Source: Aquila chrysaetos chrysaetos
Lineage: Eukaryota; Chordata; Aves; Accipitriformes; Accipitridae
DNA length: 64,000 nt
Assembly: GCF_900496995.4 (NCBI RefSeq)
Contig: NC_044030.1
Location: forward strand, 16,242,851 to 16,306,850
Direction: 5' to 3'
In this document: positions 13,801 to 28,486 of the stretch, piece after piece
Layout: every line of letters begins with the position of its first letter
Numbering within the stretch: position 1 is the first letter of the stretch
Translations under genes and position numbers: made by a program
Notes under the pieces: model-generated
The model's database searches: none
Seen by the model: the letters and a program-made list of their open reading frames with translations, nothing else
Told to the model about the DNA's origin: nothing

Positions 13801-16800
13801 AGCTGAGATGTGGGCTCTCCCATGTGCCTGGTGACTAGAATCAAGGAGTCCCATCTCGAGCATTCAAAAGCAGAAGATAGAAAAGCAGAGCTTGCTGGCC
13901 TCAGTGATGCTGTGTGTGTGAGCTGCTATCAGGGCAGTGATTCATGGAAGAGTGGCCAGAGATCGTAGAGGAGTCCAGATCCCAGCCAGATTCTGCACTT
14001 GGGCTGCGATAAGTTTTGGGGGTACATTAAGCATACCACATTTAACAGCTTTAATTGTCGTAGTGGAAGTATGTCTTTTGCTTATCTTTGGAAGCATTCC
14101 TCTCCCCCCTCCCCACATTTTGAAGGCTTGGGTTTCAAGTTCACATCTACCAGAACAGAAAATAGCAGGACATGCCCTATCATGTCCTGGACACCCTAAG
14201 CCAAAAATGAGGGAGCTGCACCCTTTTCCCCTCATCCAGGTTCTATCTTTTATATGCACTTAAAATGTGCACATAAAGCTTTATCACGCCCAAACCATTT
14301 CCGAAGCAATGAGCAGTCACATTAACTATTAGAATTTTGAAGGACTGTAATTCCAGGGCAATTTTACCAGTCCCTCTGACAGTCTTTTGTATCTGTGATA
14401 CTATATATGTCTCATAAACAAAACAGCCCAGGACATATCTATCAAATTATCAGCATAGAAAGGATTACTTAGGCAGGCACTTACTTACAATTTGTTCTGC
14501 ACTCCTGGTGAGTCCAGAACAGCAGGTAGCCCATCTTACTCTGTAATAGGATTACACTGATGAAAAAAGTGTTACTACCTTTCTGGTGTACCTATAAGCC
14601 ACTTCTACTATTAAGTTATAGATGCATAAAATAACAGATATTTAAGTTAGATATGTATTTTTAAAAAAAAACACCTTGGAGTAACTAAACCCATTCTTCA
14701 TGTAAACTCTAAAGTTTGAGCTGAAATGGTGTTTTCCCTTGAGGGACAAGTCCCTTCAGGATGGTATGCTAATATGGTTTGTGAGCACATAAGTTTTACT
14801 CCTCCATGTGTTTTCTGCCAGAGAAATGTTTTATTTCGGTGTGTCATGGACCATTCCTTAAAATGAGCAATAGGTTTGAGGCTCAGCACTTCTGGAAAGG
14901 CTGTTTTGGGTGCACACACACTGAGGAGCTCAAGCACCAGGCGATTCAGTCCTCCCTGAAACTCACAACCACAATGCAAAAGAGCCAGGTGAGCCACTCC
15001 AGGAGCTAAATGGTTGTAACCAAACAGGTGGAATTTAGCTTTTGCCTGCCTATGTATCTCCTCGGGCATGGAGATGTGCGAACTTTCACAACAGTGAAAT
15101 TAAGCTGAGACAAAAAAGTCACAAAGACCTAGTGATTATTGAACAGTTAGAGGCATGAGCAAAGCACTACCTTCCTCTCTGTCTCCAGGCAAAATTTAAT
15201 ACAAAACCCGTGGTGCATATTTTCTTAGAACATGCCTGCAGTGTTGCTAGACACCAGTGTCATACCCCAGAGAGAGAGACATGTTCCTGGATTGAGAAGT
15301 AATCTTCAGGTCCTAAAGAGTCCACAAGGCTCTGCTGAGGCCCATCTAATAATATCATTAAAGTGTTACTACCAGACCATTATGGCAGAAAGGCATGAGA
15401 AAAGAAATTTCCTGACCCTGTAGCAAGCATCATCTTTGGGATAAAGCCTATGGGTTTTTAACAGTTATCTGGGAAGTCCAATCCGAACACCAGTAAGGTT
15501 TTCCTTAATATGCGGAATCCAACATGCAAAACTCAGAGCAAGAAGCATCAAAGAACAGTTCATGACTCCCCTCTCCCTTTCATCTTTGCCTTTTTCAGTA
15601 AGAGATTGGGGTTGCAGGTCAGCCCCTTTCCTGCTGAATATATGAGAACTTTGTGCACAGGGTCACCACCAGTGCGTTTCCATTCCCTCCTCAAGGAGAT
15701 TTCTGCACCTGGGGAAGGACAGGGATGGCCTTGATGGTTATGGCCTAAGCCTGACGGCAGGCAGGATCACTTGCAAATGATGTCTTCTCACATGTCTCCT
15801 TGTGTGCTGGTGCACCTCTCATGAGTTGAGTGATTCTGAGTGGGGCTCAGTTCATTTTAGCACGTAACCACCAAAATGTGCTGCAGCATTGTGGCAGCCA
15901 GCACGTGGGGGGTGTGCTGCCACAAGCTCTGTTGGATCTCTCAGAGTCTTACGTTGCTCCACACTTTTCTAAAAAACTGTGCTTCCATAGACATAGGATT
16001 ATATGAGGATCTCGACTTTCAACTAGAACAATAGCAGTGGTGGTGGTAGGGAAAATACGTGACACTTGAACACAAAGGTTTGGTGAAAAATGAATTTAAG
16101 TTTCATTATTCACTAAAAAATCACTATTATAAGACAACACCTTACCTTTCAATTTGTTAATATTTTATAGAAGGCAATACTGGGCATAATGCCACAATCA
16201 GATATGGCTGTGTATGTATTACATTACAAAGTGAAGACACACACATCCAATTTAACTACAAGCAAATACTTATGTATAAGTGGCCACTCTGCTGGGAAGA
16301 TGCATAGAACTGGAGTTTGCCCTTGATGCCTTTGCTGCCTATTTCTGAAGCCTGCCTATATAGAAATGAACTACCCCAAACACACAAGCACAGCTTGACA
16401 TGAGCGTCTTCTGGGCATCTGATCTGTTCCTGGCTTTTTAAAGCCATTCAGACATACAATGCACTCTCAAAGCACAAGGAAGCAAAAGAATCAACTTGTT
16501 ATATATTCTTAATACATGAGCTCCTGGGATTTCAGCCATTCCTGAAATCTGTTTAACGAGAACACATGAGTAATCTGTTATTCTGACTACTGAAAACCTT
16601 GAAAATAACCCAGAAGTCATTCATTTCCAAAAGGTGGAATAAAGCTAAACTCTGCCTGCTTTGTGCAATCCTGGAAAAAACCTTGGATGCAAGGAAATAT
16701 ACATCAACTTTAATACTGGAGAGCTCAGCAAGATCGCTTCCAATCACCTCTGGGGAAATGCAAACTTGCTTTGCAGTGTACAGAATTTAGTCAGCTAGCA

Positions 16801-18210
16801 GCTTACAGGAGCAGCTTCTGGTTTTAGAGGATCGCAAGTGATGAGTCAAATCTCTTAGCTATTTCTGTTAGAAAATAAATAATTTTCCGCATTTTAAAAA
16901 AACCTTGCTGGTAGATGGAGGGGAGCAGAAAGGCTTTACAAGAGACTTCATCCTTTTTTGTTCTTTTTTGTTTCTGTTCATGGTAACATCTCACTTCTCA
17001 GAGACAGCTGAATCTTCTGGAACCTTGTCTCTTCCTTGCCTTGTACTGCTGCAGAAACAGGAGCAAATGAACAGAAAACTGTATGAGAAGGCAAGACCCC
17101 TGTTCAAAGGCTGTTTTAACCTCTTCCAACAACCTGTTTGTCACAACGTAGTGAAGCAGAAAGACCATCTTTCCTAGACACAGGTTAGAGAGGCAGCTAT
17201 GTCTGTGTAAAACCTGTGCTGTAAACAAAATCCCTGACACTGGTACGGCATCTGTTGCTTTAACAGAGGGTTGGCTACACAACTGCTCGGGGTGCTCCAC
17301 AGCCTCAAGTTGTATTCCTCTGAGGAAGACCAGCCCAACTGACAGCTAGGAGCAGACTCCAGTGTGCTTGTACCATTGTGCCTATGAAGTGTCAGTCAAG
17401 CTTGACTGCGTACACAAAAAACTGTATCCCACTACGGCAGCTAAAACCAGTGGGAAACAGAAAAATGTAAGTGGAGCTATTTCTTCCCCACAACCTCTCC
17501 TAATTAAGTCTAAAAATGTCTGTAAGGCGAGCCCTGCCCCATCTTTCTGAAACCAGTCACTACATGTGCTTGTCAAAAGTACTTCTTGCACTCTGTTCTG
17601 TAAATAAATGCCAGTTAGAAATTGCAAGAACATAGAGTGAAACAATGTAAATATCAAATAATACAAAGCCTTTAAGGAATGTTTCCTAACATTGGGACAG
17701 TGGAAGTATGTCAGGCATATTGTGCTTCCACAGCGGATTTCTAAAAACAGTATTAGTTCATGTATGAGTCTGTAGGATGGAATACATGAATTGGGCAAGC
17801 AATATAGTCCTGTGCAGCTAGAGGTTTGTACAGGACTCTGAAAATGCATACAGCAAATAATGAGAGCTCTAAGCCAGCCTCGTGCTACTGTACATGAGCA
17901 TACTCCACTGTCCCCAAGCCATCTAGACAGTTTCCAGCAGCAGAAGGCATACACTGTGAAGATGTGCCATCACTTTCCTTTCTGCACAGCTTCTAGATGC
18001 AGCAACAAAAGACGACATCAGCACATATCTTGAAAACCGGCTAGCACGAAACATACACAAACCTTGCAGAGAGCAACTGTGCTGCTGTGCTCAGCACATC
18101 TGGAGTTTTGAGCTGTTTGGGGTTTACCAAGATAGGACGGATACTGATAAACTGAAGAGTTCAAACACAGGATCACAAAGATGTCCCGGTGACAGGAGTG
18201 CAGCACATTA
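10831..18210. other. Intergenic sequence, mostly unique
   Basis: 7.4 kb with no supported gene, apart from the doubtful open segment at 11.79 kb listed separately. No SINE, LTR or RNA gene was recognised. Confidence 0.5.
11788..11976 (+). other. Candidate hemogen-like exon or relic (weak)
   Basis: A 62-codon open stretch with acceptor-like AGs at its start (GGTTTCAG, TTTGCAG, TTTTCTTAG) and an AATAAAG|GTTAAG end that could be a donor or simply a stop. Its Tyr/Glu/Gln/Pro-rich text includes MPFPSEIYENSDFTLQKMYP and ELFLQDN, which resemble the 'xxKMYQExxxLQDN' and 'SPEIYQE' repeats I remember from human HEMGN. HEMGN lies in the same human region and on the same strand as XPA. FOXE1 and TRMO, which separate them in human, are not seen here. 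The similarity is from memory, in a low-complexity repeat protein, and no other exons were found. Confidence 0.2.
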
Positions 18211-18600
18211 CGGGAAGAAGTGGAGGGAACTGGGCTTGTTCAGCCTGAGGAAGATGAGGCTGCAGTGGGATCTATCTGCAGTCAGCCATTGCCTACTTGA
18301 GCAAGACAAAAGAAGGAGATAGACCTTTCTCTGAGGTACACGAGGAAATGGCGAGAGACAACAGACATGGGTTGCAACAAGGGAAATTCTGGTTGGATAT
18401 AAGGAAAAAATTCCTTCCCGTCAGTGGTGCAGACAAGGCCCAGATAAGAGGTGGTGGGACCTCTGTCCTGTGAGATATTCCAGACTGGACAGGACAAGGC
18501 CCTAAGCAACCTGGCCTAGCTTTGGTGAGCCCTGCTTCAAGCAGGGGGTTGGACCAGGGGCTTCCATGTGTTCCCCTTCTAATCTATATTTTTCCATTTT
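18211..18600 (+). mobile_element. CR1 LINE fragment, sense
   Basis: Ordered CR1 blocks: 'ggagggaactgggcttgttcagcctgagg', 'gggaaattctggttggatataagg', 'ggacaaggccctaagcaacctggcc', 'ggtgagccctgcttcaagcagggggttggacc', then a degraded tail. About 390 bp, sense strand. Confidence 0.87.
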
Positions 18601-21600
18601 TCAGGTGTGGATTTTACAGTTGTTTGCTTTGGGGATGTAGGGAGGCTTTCAACATTTCTGAGCTTCATAGCCTTTGGAGTACTTGAAACAGGGCTTGTTT
18701 TACACATGTCTGTGAACTCAGCTGGAGTCTGAGTGTCCCTTGTAAGCCACCTCTCACTCAGCCACCATCACTGTTTGCCATGAGGCTTTCACAGCCAGAA
18801 CTCAAAGAGCAATCCTGGACATGAGGTACAAGTTTAAAAGACCTCAGCTCACTCTTTCCACTAACAGCACTAAAAAAACTAAGTTGTTTGCCCTCCTCGA
18901 ACTGTTCCTTATCTCCAGTCCTTACCTTCTGTGGTAGCCCTCTGCATCTCAGTCTGCCACCAGACCTAGAGCCTGTCCTGAGCCACCCTGGCAGCAGGCT
19001 CAGCCGAGACAGGGACACGGACCTTTGCGCTGCCTCTCACCCTGGTGCCCCCGCATCCCAGATGCTCAGCGGTGGGGCAGGACGGAGGTGGACCACAGCA
19101 GCGTGGGGCAGCGCCATCCCTCCCCAGCCCCCTCTCCAGCCCCCTTGCTGTCGGGTCTGGAAGGGAAATACCTCTTCCACTCATTTGTAACTGAAGTTCT
19201 TTCAACTAAAACATCAGGCACGTGCTAGTCTCACTCTTCCTTGTTTAACACAAAGCAAAGATTTGGAACAAGCTGGTAGGACGCGCTGCTGGAGGCTCAG
19301 GGGCACAGCCACTGGCCAGAAAGGTTTGGTTTCGTAGGTGTGTTTCTTTGACTTGAAACATTATTATTATTCTAGATGGCTTGACAAAGTAAACAAGCAC
19401 AATTGCTTGGTAGGCAGTCGTTATGGATGCTGAAAGCAGAGTCCCTTTGCCCATCCCTTCCCCGGACAGCTAGTGCCTTCCTGCAACATTCCCAGCACAG
19501 AGCTCGTCTAACATGTTATTTTGTATGAAGAGTTCAGCCAAATGAACTGTGAAGCAATGAGACAGGCAGAAATGAAGCAAGTACAAACCATGCCCACAGC
19601 AGCAATCAGACAGGTTGAGAATTGTCTGCTTCTCCTTCATGGACGCTGTGACGAAGACCCGGCTGCAAAAGGGCGGCAGAGGGACTCTCATGCATGTTTT
19701 TCTCACCAGGAGAAAAGAGTAGAATATCAAAGAAATAAATATCCTCCTTGGCCCTTCTTCTCCGTTGCTGGCCCAAGCTCCCTCTCTCTTTGGTTTCCAG
19801 CTCCATTCTCTTCTCTGGGCACAGCTGAGGAGCATCTCTGCCTGCCCAAGCAGCCAGCCAGCACCTGTCCTGGGCCAGCATGCACAGTGCTGTTCCTGAT
19901 GTTTAAAGGGTTGTTGGGGCCCCGCAGCAAGACAGGCAATACAGACAAGACTGTTCTCACTACCGTTAGCTTATCCTTAAGTTTCCTGCATATTCCTGAG
20001 AGCTGGGGCACATGGCAGAAGAGGTAAAGCTGTCTGGGAGCTGTTTGTGTGGCAACTCTTATGTCTACAGAAAGCACCAAAGCTGGCCTTACCTGGGCAA
20101 GGGCATGAAGGCTCCAGACTCCTTTCCCTCTGGTGGCTGCACCCCTGTGATGCACAGCAGGTTGGGAGGTAGCAGGGAGAAAAGCCAGCTCCAGGGGATA
20201 CCCCCAGAGGATGCACCACAGCAGGCCATGCTGTTTCTGTGTTATCGCACATTGGTGTAGGTCTGTTCCCCACAGCCCTGGCAGGAACGCGTCCTAGCTC
20301 CACTGCAATGATGGCTGCAGAGCACCCCTGCAAGCAACATGTCACCTAAATATGTATAGACACTCGTACCGTCTGCTTTGGAAGTGTTGCTTCTCAGGAA
20401 CATAGTCTGGCTTCAGTCAGTGGAACGAAGGATGAAGGAAAAACAGTACCCACGGGCCCAGAGTGCAGGTAGTCTGGTGGTACACCTGTGCAACTGGGAG
20501 CTTAGGTGTGCTTGAACTTGGCCTGACTTTGAAGGGATGCAGGTGAGCACGGTTGCAGGAGTTTCACAAAGGATCCAGGACCATTCCACATCTTGGAGGC
20601 CAACTGGCACAGCTCTACCCATGTCTGCATGGTTACATCCCCTTTACCCTCCACCACACCAGATGGCCATGTCCAGGCTGCAGATGTGGAGCGCTACCAG
20701 GCCCAGGCATTGTTTGGGAGTGTCTGAGCCAACGCAGCAGCGAGGACAGTGAGGAACAGTGAATTGAAGTGATGGTGGCACTGTGCTCAGGCCAGCACCT
20801 AGGTCTTGTTTCACTGACCAGTGCAGACATACCTTGGTCTTGACACATCCTGTGCATCCTCTTGCCCATCTTCCTCAGCAGCGCTGTACGCCACAGTGTA
20901 AAACATCTGTACCCTGAAGAATGGGGCTTCTTCTCCCTTCCTCCACCCCAGCAATCTCCACAGCCTGCAAAAAGCTGGCAGAGCTGCCAGAACACCAGGT
21001 CAGATAGATATCCATGCAGATGCAGAAGTTGTATGAATAATACTTCCCTGCACTCCCTGGGAGTCTGGATGCCACCTACCCCAGTGTTTCCTCTCATGGC
21101 GCGTGGTTCAACTGCTGCCAGGAGAAACATCTTTATCCTGCCAGGACTTTGAAAGGAGGAGGTTCATCTCCAGTGACTTCTTGAACAAGAAAACTACCCG
21201 ATTCCCCCAGTGGGCATGCATTTGCTGCAAGGAATAACAGGGGAGCACAAAACTTCTGTCCATCTATGTTTGTCAAAACCCTTTCTTGGGTATGCAGCCA
21301 GAGGAAGAAGCTCTCATATGTACAAGATCCCCTGCAGGATTTGGTGGAAGTTAAGGGAAAGGACAGGTATGGTATTTAGGTGAAGATCTGGGTTGTGAAG
21401 CAGAACTGGGGGATGGAGACGGACAGATGCCATGGGATTTAAGGCCAAAGCAGCATCCATGTCATGTCTTCTCTTATCACAAGTGATGCAGATCTCATGG
21501 CATTACAGAGCTGCCGATTGTTGTATGTGTATCATCTAAAGCATCAGCATAACCATCGTGCCTTGAACCATGGGGAAGACTTGTGGGCAAGGAGACCAGG

Positions 21601-24025
21601 AATGATGCTTTGAAAAAATGGTTTGCAAAAATCCGCTCTTTGCTGCTCTCTGGGCTACTCTTAAAGCAGTGTTTTTGTTTTTCAGCTGTATTTTATGACT
21701 TTGAAGGAGAAAATGTTCCAACAGCAAGAGATGATAATTCTGTAAAAAGCAAGGGCATCTCACTACCACATAATTCCTAATAGAAAATTAAAGAATACTG
21801 ATTCATCTGTTTTTCTGCTGCCCCCCTGAGTGCCTATTGCTTACTTTAGGACAGCCACATCTGCACAAAGAGCAGCTCTTGCACTGGCTACCAGAAGCCC
21901 TGCACAATAAGTTTCTGAGATCTGGGCTGTGCCAGCAAAAATGGGGGCTGACTCCTAGGCCAAATCCAGACCGATGTATTTACAAATATTTAATAAATGC
22001 TGAAAGCAGATAGAAAATCCTGCCAGACTTCCCCTGTCTACAATCCTGAGTGCTTTTCAGCCTGAGCTGAGCTTTAACGCTCCTCTCCCCAAACACACAA
22101 ACACACCCCCCCTCCCATAGCTATTTCCTCTGCAGAAGGCAACTCAGAAAATAAAACAGCTCCATTTCTTCCAGGCATGTCTGAGAAGCCATTTTCTAAT
22201 AGTAAAACCGGCAGGTTCAGCTGCTTTAATAACTGTGGTATTAGCTTGACCTGAATTGCTTTCAGGGCTTGAGGATTTTGCTGTGACCCTCACACACGAA
22301 ACTGCTTGCAGAGGGAATGACTCCAGTGTTACCTGCTGTGGGGCCTCCAGGGTCCATTGCAAGTCACTACAAGAACTCTCTTCTCCTGCCAGATGTTTCT
22401 CCAGCAGCCTCACTTCACAGGTCACATCATCTCTGAAGTGTGTCTTCTAGTTTCCAGTCTTCCTAGTCCCATTGTAGAGTAACTATTTTGGGTGCCTCTG
22501 CCTTAAGAGGCCACCACTGAAATTCCTCATCTTGTCTCAACACCTGGACCTGACAAAGCCATTTCCACACATGGGATTGATCTTGATTCTGAAACCGGCC
22601 CCAGCAACAAATATGGAAAATATCTCCAGGTTACATCTGTGGGACAGTCATGGTACAATCTGTGTTAACCTCTGAGTGGCAAATGAGCGAGAGTGAGTTT
22701 TCAGGTGCCACCTTGAAACAGTACATTTTGACCATTGTAGGCAGGAAAGAAAAGAGGAGAATGAAATAAAAGGAGCAGTTTTTCTTCAAAGGTGCTCTCA
22801 TAAGAATACAGTTCTCGACCTCGGGGCAGGGGAAGGGACTGTCTCTGTTTTCAAACGCATCTTGGCAGGCAGCAAATTAGGCAACATGGAAATGGTTACA
22901 ACGCCACTGGGACCTTTACTGAAGACCAAGGCCCGATCAAAGGAGAAGGTGACAATGGTGCTGGTAAAATCTTGTCCAGGTCATAATTTTTGCCTACATC
23001 ACTGAGAAGCCTTCAGACAACGAGAGAAAACATTAGATAAACAACCAGCAACTGGCCAATTCTCTCCTCTTTGCTAAACATATCCAAACACCTCCTTTTA
23101 AGTCTCCTCTTTCACACTCCTCTTACAATGCCACTGGAGTTAATATTTAACCTTTATCTCCCTGGCTCAGAAATGACATGGAAGAATGGAAAAGGACAGA
23201 AAGATATTGGGAGGATGGTGAGAAGTAAGGAAGAATTTCTTCATCAGCCAACTATATCAAGACACATTGGTCTAGAAAACAGATGGCTAGAGTGAAAATA
23301 GATCCCACCAACAGTGAAAGGCAAGGAGAAGGTCTATAGGCAATAACTACTCATGTGTCTCTCACTACAAGAAAAGAGAGGCAACAAATGAAACTAGCAG
23401 ATGGCAGCTTCACATTCAGCCAGAGGAGGCATTTCTTCTTAGTGTACACAATCCAGCGGTGTGACCCATTACCGTTAGTTATTGTAGATCCAGCAGTTTT
23501 GCCTGGCTCAAAAACCCACAAGACAAACTCAGAGAAGTGGATGGACAAAGAAACGGGAGAAGAGAAAAGCCACCAAAGCAAATATTGCTGTGGTCAGGAG
23601 GAATATAGCCTGACCCAGCAAACCGGGCCAAACTGTGATGCTGAGTAAGGAGGAGCATGAGACCCTCTCCTGGGGCAGACAACTGCGGCAAACCATTCAT
23701 AGAGAATTACACCTCCCTGTTGCCCTGCCTCATCCCCACGCATCACTCAATCGTTACTATTGTCATTAAAAACTGTCCACAGTGAATTCCAATCAGCACA
23801 CTGCCTTGTGCCATGTACAAAAAAATGTGCCCTCCCTTTACGCTGCCTGTTGCCAGCTCCTGACTGGAGCCTAATGTATTCTTGACCATGTTAAAGAGAT
23901 ATTCTTGGCTGAAGCCATTCTGCAAAACGTAGTTAATGACTTGTACAAAAGAATGTTTGCTTCATGTGGAAATGAGACAGCTAAGGGGTATCCTAGTTAC
24001 AGTCTCCTGCTGCCTAATGGGCATT
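18601..24025. other. Intergenic sequence, no gene seen
   Basis: Unique sequence, locally GC-richer near 18.95-19.2 kb. A possible CTCF-type match (GCAGCCACCAGAGGGAAAG on the - strand, 20122-20140) is the only motif noted. Confidence 0.5.
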
Positions 24026-24029
24026 ACAG

Positions 24030-24330
24030 AGAAGACAGAGACAGAATCTCTTCAGAGGTGCCCAGTGACAGGGCAGAAGGCCCCAGGGCACAAGCTGCAA
24101 AAGAGGTTGGATGTGAGAAAACTCTTTCCCATGAGAGCAGTGCAGCCCTGGGTCAGGCACCAGAGCGGTGGTGGCATCTCTGTCCTTGAAGATACTGAGC
24201 ACTCAGCCGGATGAGGGACTGAGCTACCTGACCTAGTGTTGCGGTGAGCCCTGCTGGGCGCACTGGGTTGGATTGGAAACTTCCAGAGATGCCTTCTGAC
24301 ATAAATCTTTGTCAGATTCTGGGAACCATA
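24030..24330 (+). mobile_element. CR1 LINE fragment, sense
   Basis: Blocks 'gttggatgtgagaaaactctttcccatgagagcagtgcagccctggg', 'tgagggactgagctacctgacct', 'ggtgagccctgctgggcgcactgggttggattgg' and a decayed 'agattctggg' end are CR1 3' features in sense orientation. Confidence 0.8.
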
Positions 24331-27300
24331 TCCCATCCGGTGTGACCAGCCTCGCAAGGCAGGACTGATCATCCATGTTTAATCAAATACTTAAGTGTTT
24401 TTGACAGAGGAACAACATCCTCCATGCGACACTGAGACACCAAACTACAGACTTCTTGGGTGGTTCAGTGCTCAGCCGTCAGCTCTCTGACTCACACAGT
24501 ACCTCTACACTGCTGCCTGCCCTGCAGTGCTGGAAAGGATTTGCGCGAGGGAGGAGCTGTACCTGGCAAACATGCTGAAGCACCTTCAGCCACTTCTCTG
24601 ACTATCTCATTGAAGGATTAGCTGTAATAGTGATTCCCACAAATCTCACAGGTGTCACCTTGTCCATGGTAAGGGTAGGAAGACATCAAGAGTCATCCTT
24701 AGGATCCTGCATGTAGCAGCCTTCACGTGGTGCCCTCTGGGGAACGCTTGAAAGTTTTAAAGAAAACAGAAGCAATCTCATTTGTTTCTAATTACTCTTT
24801 AAACAAAAGTATCACCTGCCAGCTCTACCCAAGCTCAGTGCCCCATTGCACCAGGTACGCCAGGCTCTACAGCACCAGCTCGATTGCCCCGAGGAACTGC
24901 TGCCCAAATAGAAAAGATGGGAACAGGCAATGACATTATGCCTGTTGTCTCACATGGGATCAGGTGGACACTGGAAAAGTGTCCTGTCTCCTAAAGGAGA
25001 GAAACAAGCAGCTCCTGTGATTCAGCCCTTCCTAAGACACAAAGTCCAAATCATCTGTAGCAGTCTCCCATGGACCCCAGTTAAAGTCATGGACAGTTTA
25101 AAGGACCAGCTTAGATGAGAAGCCTGAATTTTTGCATGGCTGCAAGAGGTGAGCAAAATCATCACTCAGAGAGACGTTTGTTGGAGCTAACAAAAGAGGT
25201 ATGGTACGTGCATGAGAGCTCAGATCTGCAGCCTTAGATGAATTCCTTCATGAAAATCCCCTCTACTCTCTCAGTAATAACAACAAAAATTTTTTTTTTC
25301 TCTCTCTCTCCCTTCTGTCTGTAATTTGTTCTTCCTGGTGGAAGGGAAAGGAAGCATAAATTATTGCAACACTGACAAGACCTGAATAGCATCTTCTCTC
25401 ACTAACAGCAAACCTTAGGAAGCAGAAAACACATCTGACAGAGGTTTGCAGAATCTGGAGATGCTATCCATATGCTTGTTTACTGACTGAAAAGATAAGC
25501 ATGAAAGCAATTCAAAGCATGTCCCTCTTTTTTACCTGACTTACTTCTCCAGTTTCTGGCATGTCTCAGGTGTTTACTAAGCAAATTCACAATTGTTTAG
25601 CACTGAATGCACTGAGATGGACCAGATGTAACTACTCAAGCAGGCAAACTCTAATGTACATTTGCCTTGTCCCTTTTGCAACCAAGGAACTCAAATTTCT
25701 TGCTCTTTCTGTGCAGCTGGAGGGTCCAGGAATAATAGAAACTGACCCAGCAATGTGTAGACCACAGTCTTACAACGGTGGTCAAATGTTATTATCTTGT
25801 GAAAGATTCTTTACACATTGTGGCTGGAGCCAAAATGCCTGAAGCAGAAATTTGACATAGGATTTTTCATCCCAGATCAGACTCTCAGTTGGGGTAATGA
25901 CATAATAATCACTAACACTTTTGTATAAGGCTCCCATATTTCTGCCAGATGACATCTCAACACATACATGTTGCACAGCAGTTCCATAGTGAGCACTATG
26001 TACACATGCTGGATTTACTGAGCACAGACAGAGGATGATTTTACGGGTGTGCCCAGAACACCCAGGACTGGTTGAGCACAAGCAGGTTGACCACAGAAAT
26101 CATGGACCAAGGTTTTGAAGCTTCCAAGTCATTTTGGTTTCACTGGTTGTACACAGGAAGAATAGCTCTGCACACGTGTCGTTGTTGCCATTCAGGATGC
26201 CTGGATATTGACCATGCATTTGGAGATATTTATTCCCACGTTACACAATGCTACTCTTTGAATAGATTACCAGACACTCACAAATACTGGAAAAACAGCC
26301 CAGATTACGTTTTTTTGGCCTGGGCAAAATTTCTGCATGGGAAAAAGGGGACTTGCTCAGGAATCCTTGTTCTAGAGCCACTCCCCACATACGGAAGTCT
26401 CCAAAATTTAAGAAAGGCTACACTTATTTAGCTCATGCTGAGTGGTTCTCCTCTTCTCCTCTCTAGCTGGACTGCTAATCAACGGAGCTAGTGTATGAAG
26501 AGAGAACAATGATGCAAGACTATCCACCAGGGAGCCACTTTCTATAGAAGACAATTTTGATGTAAGGATTCTAAGTGCTTTAAGATTCTGTGAGCTAGCA
26601 GGAGGACACCCAGAGCAGGGTCTGCTTAATTAATTTGTTCCTTGCTTCTGATAAGTGTCCAGAGATTTTTACTAGAACTGTGCTCCTAATCATTTATGTG
26701 ATCTTGTACCATCTTGTTAGCAGCTGTCTTCACCGGTGGTGTTAGACACTCCCAATAGAGAGCTCACTGAAGACATGTCACCGGGGGCTTGAGGACACTG
26801 TAACACATGCCCATGAATTACACATGACTTTTATGCTGACTAAAGTCACAGTAAATACAGAGGAGTACACCACTGTTTGCCCTGGGGAGTGCACAGAAAG
26901 GATGCACTTTTCTTAGGTGTTTGCCTTAAAGACCTGTATTTTTAATCATTAGTAAGAAAGTCTAGGAATTGTGCTTCGACAAACTAGAGCTGAAATGGAC
27001 AAAAAGTACCAATATCACTGAATGGATATTTTGGAGTAGTGTCAGGTCAGCAGAGCCATCTCTAACACAGCAGAGCAACTCCACACTGCTAGCCCTAGCA
27101 CAGACATGGCCGTTCCCAGCAGATGCACCCCAGTGCTGCTGGGGGCCCCCTTGTAACGATGGGACAGAGCTTTCACTGCACTGCCATGCTGGGTGGCAGT
27201 CCTGGCGTGCAGACAAGCCCCTGGACTTCTGACTCCAGAGTGACATAGCTGTGGTTTGGGTTAATTCAGCAGTACAGCAGCTTTTGCCTCAGTTGCTGTG

Positions 27301-27558
27301 CCTCTCAGGGCTGTCTCCTTTCAGTTTCAGAGAAAGAGAAAAAAGAATCAGCCAGAAGCTGGCTGCTTCATTCAAAACTGCACAGTGTGACTTACAGCAG
27401 GAGTAAATCTCATCAGCTTCAGCTCCTACAGAGGCAAAATTCCCTCCTCTAGTCTCGATGCTCTTTTGTCAGCAGCACTAACACACAGAAAACTGAACGT
27501 TGCTACCATTATTTGCATCTATTGTTCTATAAACGACAGATTTAGAGGGACAGGATTT

Positions 27559-27579
27559 AAAAAAAAAAAAAAAAAAAAA
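27559..27579 (+). repeat. A21 homopolymer
   Basis: Twenty-one A's followed by GAAGGAAA. There is no recognisable retrocopy upstream of it, so it is a plain homopolymer. Confidence 0.9.
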
Positions 27580-28486
27580 GAAGGAAACAACCCAAAGGTC
27601 TGTCAATTGTGTAAAAAGCATTCCTGCACTGCAGGGTGGGTGGTCCACTTGGAAGTTGTTATGGTGTCAGCACAAACCGCCACAAAAGATTGGTGATGTG
27701 TGTGCAAATGCAGCAGTCTGATCATCATTGCATTTGAAACCAAGTTAGCCAAGTGGCTTACCTGTGTATTGAATCATGTTTAACATATGCACATCATTAA
27801 CTGGCAATCAAGTGGGAAGTGCCGCTCCAATGTTGCATCCACACTCTGTTAGGAATGTAAGAGGCATTTTAAAACCAAGACAGATACGCTCTCATTTTAC
27901 ACACAAGGAAACAGAGGCATAAAACTCTCAAAAAATTATAAATTCTGGGACATGGAAAACAAGCTGTCTTTGAAAACGGAGCAGTAAGTTACTTGTCCAA
28001 CTTCACTGAATAAATCACTAACAAGATGGAAAGCAAAATCAAGTGCTTTTGCAGTAGGTTGTTCAGTGCAAAAACTTGACCACTGTATTTGCAGTACCAA
28101 ACACTGAAATTCTTTTTCTTTCTGGAAAAGAGTTATTTACTTTTGTATCAAATATGAAACATTTTAAAATGTACTTTGTAGGTGTGAGACTTGTAACTAA
28201 AGGAAACAAAAATTCTTGTTATTCTTACAGCTGTGTTAGTGTAAAAACCGACAATGCATTAAAGTGAAGCTGCATAGCTGAAGATATTGTTTGGCTTAGT
28301 GTCAAGTTAGAGGAAAGTGTATTTGGGTGGGGATTATACAACCAAGCATTATGGCTGATTTCTAATAACTTAACAAGATTCCACTTACGTGGATTACAAA
28401 TTCACTTAAATTTTTAAAGTGTTAAAATTAGTTGTCCCATTAGCTCTGAGCATGAAAGTCCAACGGCATTCATGGAACAGTAATAA